Source of the DNA: an uncultured Clostridia bacterium
GTDB lineage: Bacteria; Bacillota; Clostridia; Christensenellales; Borkfalkiaceae
Assembly: GCA_947629225.1 (NCBI GenBank)
Contig: CANRCY010000020.1
Location: forward strand, 1 to 14,188
Direction of reading: 5' to 3'
DNA length: 14,188 nt
The notes under the pieces were generated by a model. That model did no database searches. It saw only the letters and a program-made list of their open reading frames with translations, and had not been told where the DNA came from. Position numbers and translations under genes: made by a program. Positions 5,709-12,344 of the stretch are shown piece after piece. Numbering within the stretch: position 1 is the first letter of the stretch; each line of letters begins with the position of its first letter.

Positions 5709-6626
5709 ATGAAGCGTTTTTTGACGGGAACGGGATATGTGATCGTCCTTTTGGGGTTTTTCTCCCTGAGGGTCTATTTCAACACCCCTCTCTTTTTCGA
5801 TCTGCTCATTCTGCTCTTCTGCTGTTTGGGCACGTTCGAGATGTGCCGCGCCCTGCAAGACAGGATCGACCTCGTGCAAAAGGTGCTCGTCCAGATCTTT
5901 TCCGCGGGGATCATCGCCTGCTACTGCGTGAGCGACGCGGTCTATAAATATCTCCGCGTTTCCGATCCTTCCATCGTCAATTACTCGCCCAATTTAACGT
6001 TCGTCGTCTTTATGTGCGCTGTTTCCGTGCTCCTCAGTCTGCTCGTGTTCCGCCACGAGAAGACGAGCCTCGCCTCGGCGTGCTGTTCGCTGCTTGCGCT
6101 CGTGTACCCTTGCATATTTTTGCTTGTCCTGTGCGGGGTCAACCATATGCCCGCCTATTCGGAAATCGGGATTTTGTTCGTGTTCGCCATCTGTCCCTTC
6201 TCCGATTGTTTTGCCTATCTCTTCGGCAAATTGCTCGGCAAAAAACTGCCCATGAAGATGGCGCCGAACGTCAGCCCGAACAAGACGGTCATCGGCGGGC
6301 TCGGCGGTCTGCTCGGCGGGGCGATCGGGGCGATCGCGCTCTTTTACGCCTATTTCTTCCTCGAAAAAGTCGGCATTTTGCCGCAATACGAAATTTTCTC
6401 CCATCCCGTCAATCTTGTCTTCTTTACGGGGTTGGGCGTGCTCACGTCGGCGTTTGCCGAGCTCGGCGATCTGGTCGAGAGCGCCTTCAAGCGCCGTCTC
6501 GGGATCAAAGACATGGGCAAGATCCTGCCGGGGCACGGCGGCATTCTCGACCGTATCGATTCGTCGCTCTATGCCTGTCTCATCGTCTGTTTTGTGCTCG
6601 TTCTCAGGATCATGATCGCGGGTTAG
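5709..6626 (+). CDS. cdsA: Phosphatidate cytidylyltransferase (CDP-diacylglycerol synthase)
   Basis: A 305-residue polytopic membrane enzyme that makes CDP-diacylglycerol from phosphatidate and CTP, the branch-point precursor of phosphatidylglycerol and related lipids. Several hydrophobic segments run through the protein, including residues 8-20, 29-42, 96-113, 126-143, 154-171, 196-217, 234-250 and 287-303. The C-terminal family signature is complete at residues 258-284: SAFKRR, then KD, then LPGHGG and DRID, with Lys261, Lys267, Asp268 and Asp281/284 at the expected places. SPNKTVIGGLGG (189-200) is the other conserved block. The nearest Shine-Dalgarno match (GGGAG, 5691-5695) is 13 bases from the ATG, further than elsewhere in the window, and no better start is in frame. 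A terminator follows at 6652-6676. Confidence 0.95.
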   Translation: MKRFLTGTGYVIVLLGFFSLRVYFNTPLFFDLLILLFCCLGTFEMCRALQDRIDLVQKVLVQIFSAGIIACYCVSDAVYKYLRVSDPSIVNYSPNLTFVVFMCAVSVLLSLLVFRHEKTSLASACCSLLALVYPCIFLLVLCGVNHMPAYSEIGILFVFAICPFSDCFAYLFGKLLGKKLPMKMAPNVSPNKTVIGGLGGLLGGAIGAIALFYAYFFLEKVGILPQYEIFSHPVNLVFFTGLGVLTSAFAELGDLVESAFKRRLGIKDMGKILPGHGGILDRIDSSLYACLIVCFVLVLRIMIAG

Positions 6627-6651
6627 CGCGCATAGAATAGAACCGAGCCGT

Positions 6652-6676
6652 GCGTCCGCATTCGCGGACGCTTTTT
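6652..6676 (+). terminator. Intrinsic terminator between cdsA and dxr
   Basis: GCGTCCGC (6652-6659) pairs perfectly with GCGGACGC (6664-6671) across ATTC, followed by five T (6672-6676). It sits inside what is normally one operon, so it probably lowers rather than blocks transcription of dxr and rseP. Only a weak possible promoter follows (TTGAAA at 6675-6680 with a poor -10). Confidence 0.8.
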
Positions 6677-6738
6677 GAAAATCCTTCCCCGTCGCCCCTT
6701 TATTCGGACGCTCGGCGGGGAAAGCAAGAGGAACTTTC

Positions 6739-7824
6739 ATGGTAAAAATCGCGTTGGTCGGCTGTACGGGCAGCATCGGGCGGCAGGTCTGCGAGGTGGT
6801 GCGGGCGTATCCCGACCGCTTTTGCTTCTCCGCCCTCGTCTGCGGAAACAACCGAGAAGAACTCTCCCGTCTCTCGCGGGAATTCCGTCCTGCGGCGGCA
6901 TTGCTCGCTTCGGAGATCGGCGATCCCGCGCAGGTATTCGAAGACTGCGACGTCGCGTTCATCGCGGCGGGCGGATTTGCGGGGCTCTCCTACACCCTTG
7001 CCGCGGCGCGGGCGGGAAAGAAGATCGCCCTCGCGAATAAGGAATCCCTCGTCTGCGGGGGGGAGCTCGTCCTGCGGGAGACCGCGCGGAGCGGCGCGGA
7101 GCTCGTTCCCGTCGACAGCGAACATTCCGCGCTCTTCCAATGCCTGCATTTTCACCGCGACGCTCCCTATAAAAAATTGGTTTTGACGGCGAGCGGCGGA
7201 CCCTTCCTCCGTCTCTCCGAAGAAGAGCTCGCGCGGGTGACGGCGCAGGAAGCCCTCCGCCACCCGACGTGGAAAATGGGCGCAAAAGTCACCTTGGACA
7301 GCGCGACCCTTCTCAACAAGGGATATGAGGTCATCGAGGCGAAATGGCTCTACGGCGCCGATTTCGGGCAGATCGAGGCGGTCGTGCACCCCGAGAGCGT
7401 CGTGCATTCCCTCGTCTGCTTCGAGGACGGAGCCGCGCTTGCCCAACTCGGCTATCCCGATATGAAAGTGCCCATCCAGCTCGCGCTCACCTATCCAGAA
7501 CGGCTCCCCTGCGAGCGGCAGCTCGACTTTGCAACGCTCGGCGCGCTGCATTTCGAACGGCTCCCCGAGGAGCGTTTCCCCTGTTTCCGCCTCGCCGTGG
7601 ACGCGGGGAAAGAGGGCGGGACCGCGCCCACCGTTCTCAACGGGGCGGCGGAGATCGCGGTGCAAGCCTTTCTTGCGGAAAGGATAACTTTCCCGCAGAT
7701 CGCGGAAACTGTGCGGGAGACCCTCGAACGCGTCCCGCATATGGCGGCGGACAGCTTTGCGACGTTGAAGGAGGCGGATATGCGCGCGCGCGCAGTTGCT
7801 TCGGAATACATTTATGGCAAATAA
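6739..7824 (+). CDS. dxr: 1-deoxy-D-xylulose 5-phosphate reductoisomerase, shortened NADPH domain
   Basis: A 361-residue DXP reductoisomerase, the first committed enzyme of the MEP isoprenoid pathway, which turns DXP into 2-C-methylerythritol 4-phosphate using NADPH and a divalent metal. The N-terminal dinucleotide motif is GCTGSIG (residues 8-14). ALANKE (97-102), PVDSEHSA (124-131, metal ligands Asp126 and Glu128), TASGGPF, HPTWKMG, DSATLLNKGYEVIEA (Glu197 the third ligand), HPESVVHS and PDMKVPI are all present, so it should be active. It is about 20 residues shorter than the Bacillus enzyme. The loss falls at residues 58-70 of the NADPH domain, where relatives carry an extra strand-helix piece, and the usual VVNAxxG is FIAAGGF. 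GAGG (6728-6731) precedes the ATG by seven bases. It overlaps rseP. Confidence 0.96.
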   Translation: MVKIALVGCTGSIGRQVCEVVRAYPDRFCFSALVCGNNREELSRLSREFRPAAALLASEIGDPAQVFEDCDVAFIAAGGFAGLSYTLAAARAGKKIALANKESLVCGGELVLRETARSGAELVPVDSEHSALFQCLHFHRDAPYKKLVLTASGGPFLRLSEEELARVTAQEALRHPTWKMGAKVTLDSATLLNKGYEVIEAKWLYGADFGQIEAVVHPESVVHSLVCFEDGAALAQLGYPDMKVPIQLALTYPERLPCERQLDFATLGALHFERLPEERFPCFRLAVDAGKEGGTAPTVLNGAAEIAVQAFLAERITFPQIAETVRETLERVPHMAADSFATLKEADMRARAVASEYIYGK

Positions 7825-9139
7825 TCTTCTTTCGGTTTGGAGCACGATCGGTTCGGTCGCGCTTGCAATCCTCATTTTGCTCGTCATGATCACGATCCAT
7901 GAGTTCGGGCACTATCTCGTGGGGAAACTTCTCCGCTTCAAGATAGACGAATTCTCCATCGGCTTCGGTCCCGCGCTGTTCAAGCGCAGGAGCAAGAAGA
8001 CGGGGGAACTGTTTGCCGTGCGCCTGTTGCCCCTCGGCGGTTTTTGCGCCTTCGCGGGCGAGGACGGAGACGAAGAGGAAGGAAAGAAGAAAAAGAAATC
8101 CGCGCCCGAAAACGAGCCCTTCGAAGAGCTCGAAAACGCGGAAGCCCCCGCGGAAGAGAAGGCGGAAACAGAGACGGTAGGGGAATCGGAGCCCTCTCCC
8201 GCAGAGAACAAACCTCCGAAAAAGCGGGATTGGAACGACGACGGGCTCTTCACCCACATGAAGCCGTGGAAGCGCATTCTCGTGCTCTTCGCGGGCGCGG
8301 CGATGAACTATCTGCTCGCCCTCGTGCTCATCATCGTCGCCTTTCTTGCCTACGGGCAGAGCATGGTCGCCGTCTATAAAATGGAGGAGGCGGAGGGGGA
8401 GTACGCCGTTTACAGTCTGCACGACCTCGACATTCTTCTCCGCGTCGAGGGCAAGGAGCTCTACCTCGTCTCGGACGTCGCACAGGCGCTCAACCAAAGG
8501 GGAGAGGGGGATCTCGTCAAAATCCTCGTCTCCCGCGTGGTCGGCGAGGAATGGGTCGACGACGGAAAAGGGGGAACGGTCCGAAAATACCTTCGCGAAG
8601 AGATGGAAGTCACCGTCATGCTCCGCGCGAAAGTCGATGTCAAAAACAGCGCCGATTTTTCAAGTCTTTGGAATGCGCTCGGCGTAAAGTACGAGGAGTC
8701 CGAAGAAGAGGGCGGGGGAGGCTACTATCTTGCCAACGCCGTTTACAGTTTCGGCTTTTGGAAGTCGCTCGGGCGGGCGTTCGTCTATTCGTTCAAGATC
8801 GCGGGGAGCATTTTCAAAGTCATCGGCGAACTCTTTATGGGAAGGCTGGGGCTCTCGGCGTTCGGCGGACCCGTAACGACCATCCGCATGACCTCGGAGA
8901 TCGCCTCCCGCGGGTTCCGCTACTTCCTCGAGATCGCGGGCTATATCGGCGTCAATCTCGCCGTGTTCAACCTGTTGCCCATTCCCGCGCTCGACGGCAG
9001 TAAAGTCGTGTTTACCGCCATCGAGTGGGTGCGCGGGAGACCCATTTCCCGCAAGATCGAGGCGATCATCCACGCCGTCGGCTTCGTGCTCCTGCTCGGC
9101 TTCGCCATTCTCGTGGATATCCTGCAATTCGTCCTGTAA
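7814..9139 (+). CDS. rseP: RIP metalloprotease RseP/RasP (site-2 protease) with charged insert
   Basis: A 441-residue M50 intramembrane zinc protease that cuts membrane-spanning anti-sigma factors and leftover signal peptides. HEFGH (residues 29-33) in the first membrane helix supplies two zinc ligands and the catalytic Glu. NLLPIPALDG (386-395) near the C terminus carries the third ligand, Asp394. Other membrane segments lie at about 155-180, 371-390 and 420-440, and a PDZ-like domain at about 190-275. Between GGFCAFAGEDGD and the FTHMKPWKR segment is a charged low-complexity insert (residues 82-145, Glu/Lys/Ala/Pro rich, with five Lys in a row) in place of the usual short acidic loop. The ATG at 7814 lies within the last codons of dxr and has only a weak ribosome binding site, so coupling to dxr is likely. 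It ends at the bidirectional terminator. Confidence 0.94.
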   Translation: MANNLLSVWSTIGSVALAILILLVMITIHEFGHYLVGKLLRFKIDEFSIGFGPALFKRRSKKTGELFAVRLLPLGGFCAFAGEDGDEEEGKKKKKSAPENEPFEELENAEAPAEEKAETETVGESEPSPAENKPPKKRDWNDDGLFTHMKPWKRILVLFAGAAMNYLLALVLIIVAFLAYGQSMVAVYKMEEAEGEYAVYSLHDLDILLRVEGKELYLVSDVAQALNQRGEGDLVKILVSRVVGEEWVDDGKGGTVRKYLREEMEVTVMLRAKVDVKNSADFSSLWNALGVKYEESEEEGGGGYYLANAVYSFGFWKSLGRAFVYSFKIAGSIFKVIGELFMGRLGLSAFGGPVTTIRMTSEIASRGFRYFLEIAGYIGVNLAVFNLLPIPALDGSKVVFTAIEWVRGRPISRKIEAIIHAVGFVLLLGFAILVDILQFVL

Positions 9140-9148
9140 AAAAGCCGC

Positions 9149-9194
9149 AAAAAAGTCCGCCCCGCGCAAAGGTTTGCGCGGGGCGGACTTTTTT
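9149..9194. terminator. Bidirectional terminator between convergent rseP and thiT-like genes
   Basis: A 21-bp stem: 9149-9169 pairs with 9174-9194, with a core GTCCGCCCCGCGC and its complement. It is flanked by an A run on the left and a T run on the right (9189-9195), so it works on both strands. It lies 10 bases after the rseP stop and 8 bases beyond the stop of the minus-strand gene. Confidence 0.95.
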
Positions 9195-9202
9195 TCTTCC
9201 GG

Positions 9203-10387
9203 TCACTCGGACTTTTCTTTGCGGGCGTTTACCTTCTTCACTTCCCGCACGAAGGTCTTGGAGCTGAACACGAGAATGCCTGCCACAACGACGATCGCGA
9301 TGTCTACGAACACGAAGGAGTTATAGGCGAGGGAGTATGCCCAGACGCTGTCGAGCGTGCTGTATTCGGAGAAGGCGAATACGCCCGAAAGCACATGGGA
9401 GACGAAGCGGAACAGGCTTCCCGCGATCGTCCCGAGGGCGAATTGGATTTGCGGCAGCTTTTCGAGGGGTTTGCAGTGCGCAAACAGCCCCGCAAGCCCG
9501 ATCCCCGCAAAGGCGATGGGGTAGTCGAGCAAGATCTGCGCGGGATGGATGAGCCACGGGTCTTGCACGATCTGCAAAATCCCATAGATGAACCCCGCGA
9601 AAATGCCCTTCTTCACGCCGAACATGTAGGCGTACACGGCAAGGGGCAGGAGGGAGGCGATCGTCACGGAGCCGCCCTGCGGCAGGGTGAGCCCGGGGAT
9701 TTTCAGATAGGAGAGGGCAAAACTCATCGCAATGCACACTGCCGCATAGGCTATGGACTTGCTGTCGAACCCGCTCTTATCCTTTCTGCCGAAGAAGAAA
9801 GCAGCAAAGAGCAAAAACCCGACGAGCCCGAGCGCCCCCAAATATAAGCCGACGTTTTCGCCGACCGTGATCGTTGCGCCGTTGTTCTCTTCCGCCGTGC
9901 CGTTCGCGTAATAGATGCCCGTGCAGATCAAAAGGGCAATGAGCGCCGTGCCCACGGCGGCGAGGGAGACGATCTTCGCGATGCGGAAGGGCTTTTCCCC
10001 GAAGAGATAGCAGATGTACGTTGCGGCGACCGCGAGCACTGCCGTAGCGCCGAGCACGACGGAAGGCTGGAACACAAGGTCGAAGAAGTAGCCTTTTTCC
10101 TGCATCTCGGCAAATTCGAGGGAGAGCATGGCGAGAATGACCGTGACCGAGAATCCGCACGCGAGCGCGACGGCGACTTTGAGATAGCCGCGGAACGCCT
10201 CTTCCTTTTTCAGACGGACGACGATACCCACGGCAACGAGCAGGACCGCGAGGACGATCGCGGCGTAAAAGAAGACGCTTGCGAGGTTGTTCTTCGCAAA
10301 CTCCGTCCATACGTCGGGATAGACGTACCCGTCGCCGTCCGCGGTTTCGATGACTTCGGTGTAAGAAGCCAACAGGGAACCGAACAT
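9203..10387 (-). CDS. ThiT-like thiamine ECF transporter S component with extra N-terminal membrane domain
   Basis: A 394-residue membrane protein. Residues about 206-380 match the ThiT/YuaJ family of thiamine-binding S components, which pair with the shared EcfT and EcfAA' module to import thiamine. The key segment WLIHPAQILLDYPIAFAG (278-295) is typical. By remembered alignment to Lactococcus ThiT, Asp288, Tyr289, His331 (RFVSHVLSG), Tyr351 and Asn356 (YSLAYN) fall at thiamine-contact positions. Residues 1-205 are an added domain with five predicted membrane helices (about 38-57, 69-90, 109-129, 136-160, 179-199), absent from ordinary ThiT (about 190 residues); I do not recognise it. The start at 10387 is set by AGGAGGT (10401-10395) seven bases upstream; an in-frame ATG at 10426 lacks such a site and lies in the riboswitch terminator tail. 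It is controlled by the leader at 10425-10551. No Ecf module genes are nearby. Confidence 0.88.
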   Translation of the reverse strand: MFGSLLASYTEVIETADGDGYVYPDVWTEFAKNNLASVFFYAAIVLAVLLVAVGIVVRLKKEEAFRGYLKVAVALACGFSVTVILAMLSLEFAEMQEKGYFFDLVFQPSVVLGATAVLAVAATYICYLFGEKPFRIAKIVSLAAVGTALIALLICTGIYYANGTAEENNGATITVGENVGLYLGALGLVGFLLFAAFFFGRKDKSGFDSKSIAYAAVCIAMSFALSYLKIPGLTLPQGGSVTIASLLPLAVYAYMFGVKKGIFAGFIYGILQIVQDPWLIHPAQILLDYPIAFAGIGLAGLFAHCKPLEKLPQIQFALGTIAGSLFRFVSHVLSGVFAFSEYSTLDSVWAYSLAYNSFVFVDIAIVVVAGILVFSSKTFVREVKKVNARKEKSE

Positions 10388-10394
10388 AAAAATT

Positions 10395-10401
10395 ACCTCC
10401 T
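10395..10401 (-). promoter_or_regulatory. Shine-Dalgarno site fixing the thiT-like start
   Basis: AGGAGGT on the minus strand, seven bases before the ATG at 10387. It is the best ribosome binding site in the window and rules out the longer in-frame reading from 10426. Confidence 0.9.
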
Positions 10402-10424
10402 GTTTGTCCGTCTTGGAATGTTTC

Positions 10425-10458
10425 AAAAAGAAATCGCCCGCGCAAATGTGCGCGGGCG
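10425..10458 (-). terminator. Expression-platform terminator of the thiamine riboswitch
   Basis: On the minus strand CGCCCGCGCA (10458-10449) pairs perfectly with TGCGCGGGCG (10444-10435) across CATT, followed by a U-rich run ATTTCTTTTT. It lies between the aptamer and the gene. Its 5' arm CGCCCGCG can also pair with CGTGGGTG of the aptamer (10545-10538, two G-U pairs), which would act as an antiterminator when no ligand is bound; this last point is inference. Confidence 0.85.
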
Positions 10459-10473
10459 GAAAACTCCTCGGAA

Positions 10474-10551
10474 ATCCTGTCTTTCGTTCAAGTATTGCCT
10501 TGTCCGATTCGAATGGTATGATCTCAGCTTTTTACGGCACCCACGACGGAT
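10474..10551 (-). ncRNA. TPP-type (THI box) riboswitch aptamer, divergent second arm
   Basis: Read on the minus strand, the leader has the TPP riboswitch layout. P1 is ATCC-GTC (10551-10545) with GAC-A-GGAT (10481-10474). P2/P3 is GGGTGC (10542-10537), closing GC, and the invariant CUGAGA (10527-10522) that holds the pyrimidine ring, then ACC (10517-10515). J2/4 is TTCGAA, close to the usual TTTGAA. P5 is CAAG-GCAATA-CTTG (10502-10489), in place of CTGG-ATAATG-CCAG. The second, pyrophosphate-sensing arm departs from consensus: the usual CCTGA is TCGGA and GCGTAGGGA is GAACGAAAGA. Location before a ThiT-like gene, with a promoter upstream and a terminator downstream, strongly supports the call. 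Aptamer identity comes from remembered consensus, without a covariance model. Confidence 0.75.
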
Positions 10552-10570
10552 ATTGAATTTTGATAGTTGC

Positions 10571-10599
10571 ATTATAATACGAAACGCCGCCGAAGTCAA
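10571..10599 (-). promoter_or_regulatory. Promoter of the riboswitch and thiT-like gene
   Basis: On the minus strand -35 TTGACT (10599-10594, 5 of 6), a 17-bp spacer, and -10 TATAAT (10576-10571, perfect). Predicted start is near 10564, about 13 bases before the aptamer. It makes the gene independent of rqcH upstream. Confidence 0.9.
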
Positions 10600-10662
10600 A
10601 CGCTTTTGCGGGAAAAGGCGGGAATTTCATTCGCTTTTTGCATGGATGGGCTTCTGCGTATC

Positions 10663-12309
10663 CTATTCCGGGATCGGCTCGGCGAGAAGGGTCCGGTAGT
10701 CGGTGTAAACGACGAACCCCGCCTTGGTTTTGGGGGGCTTTTTCACATACTTCACTTTGCAGAAGTCCACGGGCACCTTGCCGCCCCCTTTGGCGTCCGA
10801 ATAGCGCGCGCACACCCCCGCGGCGAACAGGAGCGCCTCGTCCGTCACCTCCCGCCCCTTCGTTTCGATGACGACGTGGCAGGAGTGGTATTTTTGCGTG
10901 TGCAGCCATATGTCCTCAGGAGAACTCGACCGCACGAGCCTGTCGTTCTGCAAATTGTTTCTGCCCGCGCGGATGAGGAAGCCGTCCTTTTCATATCGGC
11001 GGTAGGGGATTTCGGGCGGGGCTTTGCGCCCGCGCGTCTCTTTGGGGGCTTTCAGCATGCCCGCGGAAAGGAGCTCCTCTTCAAGGGAGCGCAGATCGTC
11101 CGCGTCCGAGGCGGCGGAGATCGCGGCGAGCAAACTCTCCGCGTAGTCGAGTTCCGCCTCCGCCTCCCGCTCCTGCGGGGCTGCGATCTCGAGAGCGCGC
11201 TTCTGTTTGCGGTATTTTTTGAAGTAATTCTGCGCGTTCGCGGAGGGCGTAAGCGTCTCGTCGAGAGAAATTTTCAGCGTACCGCCCGTTTCGTCGTAGT
11301 AATTGGGGAGTTCACAGCTCTTCATCCCCCGCGAAAGAAGGTGAAGATTGGCGGTCAAGAGCTCGCCCTTGATGCGGTTTCCCTCGGCAGAGGCGCATTC
11401 CCGCTGTTTTTCGCGGATCTGTGCGAGCCGCTTTTCCGCTTTTTTGCGCACGCCGTTCACGGCGGAAAAGAGCTTGCGCCGTTCCCCTTCGAGCGTCTTC
11501 CGTGCCCGCCGTTTGCCGTAAAAATAGCTCTGCGCCGCGCTCAGGGTGGGGAAGGGGAGCCCTCCCTCGCACGCCCGCGCGAAAAAGTCGGTCGGCTCTC
11601 CGTCCCGCTCCGCAACGCAGGGAGAGATCTCGTCGGAGAAAATATACCCGTAAACGTGGTCGGCAAAGTCTCCGCCGCGGTAAGAGGCGACGATCTGTTC
11701 CGCCGTGCAGGGGGCGAGCCCCGCGACGTGCAGAAAGAGAAAACGCGGCATGTCCTCGTGCGGGGAAGAAAGAAGTGCGCGGAGCGCGGCTCTGTCGGAA
11801 GGATTGACTTTGTCCTGCGGGGCGGGGAGAACGTATTTCACGCCCGCAAGAATGGCGCGTTTGCAGTTTTCGTCGAGCATGGTCGTCTTTAACGCGCCGA
11901 GCACCGTGCCCTTTTCGGTGAGAATGATGTTGGAGTACTTCCCCATGATCTCCGCGCGCAGTTCCCGCTCCGTTTCGGAAAAGTCGGAAAAGCACTTCAC
12001 GCGGATCACGAGGATGCGCTCGAAGCCGTCGAGGTTAACGCCCAAAATTTCCGCGCCCGTGAGGTGCTTTCTGAGCAGCATGCAGAAATTGGGCGCAACG
12101 AGAGGGTTTTCGCGTTCGTCCTCGGTAAAATATACGCCGCAGTCGGAGGCGTTGGCGTTCAGCGTGAGCTTTACCGTGCGCTTCCCCGTGTACACGATGA
12201 GCGCTAGCTCTTCCTTTTCGGGTTGGTTCACGCGGTTGATCCTGCCCCCGCGCAGGGTCTCGTCCAGCTCCTTTGCGATGAGCCTTAACGTAAAAGTATC
12301 CTGTGGCAT
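10663..12309 (-). CDS. rqcH: RqcH-type NFACT protein (ribosome quality control, alanine tailing)
   Basis: A 548-residue NFACT-family protein (older names FbpA, YloA, fibronectin-binding). In Bacillus, RqcH binds stalled 50S-peptidyl-tRNA and recruits tRNA-Ala to add C-terminal alanine tails that mark the peptide for degradation. NFACT-N runs to about residue 180, with GGRINRVNQP (21-30), NFCMLLRKHL (74-83) and MGKYSNIIL (122-130). Middle and helical regions follow, with a coiled-coil at about 265-315 and 365-415. NFACT-R is at about 435-545: GRNNLQND (449-456), EDIWLHTQ (465-472), HVVIETKG, VPVDFCKVKYVKKP (512-525) and GFVVYTDYRT. Residues 97-98 are Glu-Arg where B. subtilis has the functionally required Asp97-Arg98. 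The N terminus MPQDTFTLRLIAKELDETLRGG-like start aligns with Bacillus, so ATG 12309 is right. Its promoter lies so close that the mRNA may be leaderless. Confidence 0.95.
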   Translation of the reverse strand: MPQDTFTLRLIAKELDETLRGGRINRVNQPEKEELALIVYTGKRTVKLTLNANASDCGVYFTEDERENPLVAPNFCMLLRKHLTGAEILGVNLDGFERILVIRVKCFSDFSETERELRAEIMGKYSNIILTEKGTVLGALKTTMLDENCKRAILAGVKYVLPAPQDKVNPSDRAALRALLSSPHEDMPRFLFLHVAGLAPCTAEQIVASYRGGDFADHVYGYIFSDEISPCVAERDGEPTDFFARACEGGLPFPTLSAAQSYFYGKRRARKTLEGERRKLFSAVNGVRKKAEKRLAQIREKQRECASAEGNRIKGELLTANLHLLSRGMKSCELPNYYDETGGTLKISLDETLTPSANAQNYFKKYRKQKRALEIAAPQEREAEAELDYAESLLAAISAASDADDLRSLEEELLSAGMLKAPKETRGRKAPPEIPYRRYEKDGFLIRAGRNNLQNDRLVRSSSPEDIWLHTQKYHSCHVVIETKGREVTDEALLFAAGVCARYSDAKGGGKVPVDFCKVKYVKKPPKTKAGFVVYTDYRTLLAEPIPE

Positions 12310-12315
12310 GTCTCC

Positions 12316-12344
12316 ATTATACCCCGAACCTTGCCGTTTGTAAA
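12316..12344 (-). promoter_or_regulatory. rqcH promoter, predicted leaderless start
   Basis: On the minus strand -35 TTTACA (12344-12339, 5 of 6), a 17-bp spacer and -10 TATAAT (12321-12316, perfect). The start codon ATG begins at 12309, only six bases beyond the -10, so the predicted +1 falls on or next to the start codon. The GGAG at 12315-12312 would then lie outside the mRNA, and is in any case only two bases from the ATG. Confidence 0.8.

Noticed and set aside
7796..9139. TTG start at 7796 for rseP
   Set aside because: It would add six residues (MLRNTF) without a well-placed ribosome site; ATG 7814 overlaps the dxr stop in the usual coupled way. It remains possible.
9203..10426. Longer form of the thiT-like protein starting at 10426 (13 extra residues)
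   Set aside because: The perfect AGGAGGT site is placed for the ATG at 10387, and the upstream ATG lies next to the riboswitch terminator with no such site.
10577..10662. Terminator for rqcH in the gap before the thiT promoter
   Set aside because: Only an imperfect A/T hairpin (CGC-TTTT...AAAAGCG with a bulge, about 10600-10620) with a three-T tail is visible; too weak to annotate.
10567..11892. 441-residue open frame on the plus strand across rqcH
   Set aside because: It is antisense to the well-conserved rqcH, Arg-rich and low in recognisable motifs, and its start overlaps the riboswitch promoter.
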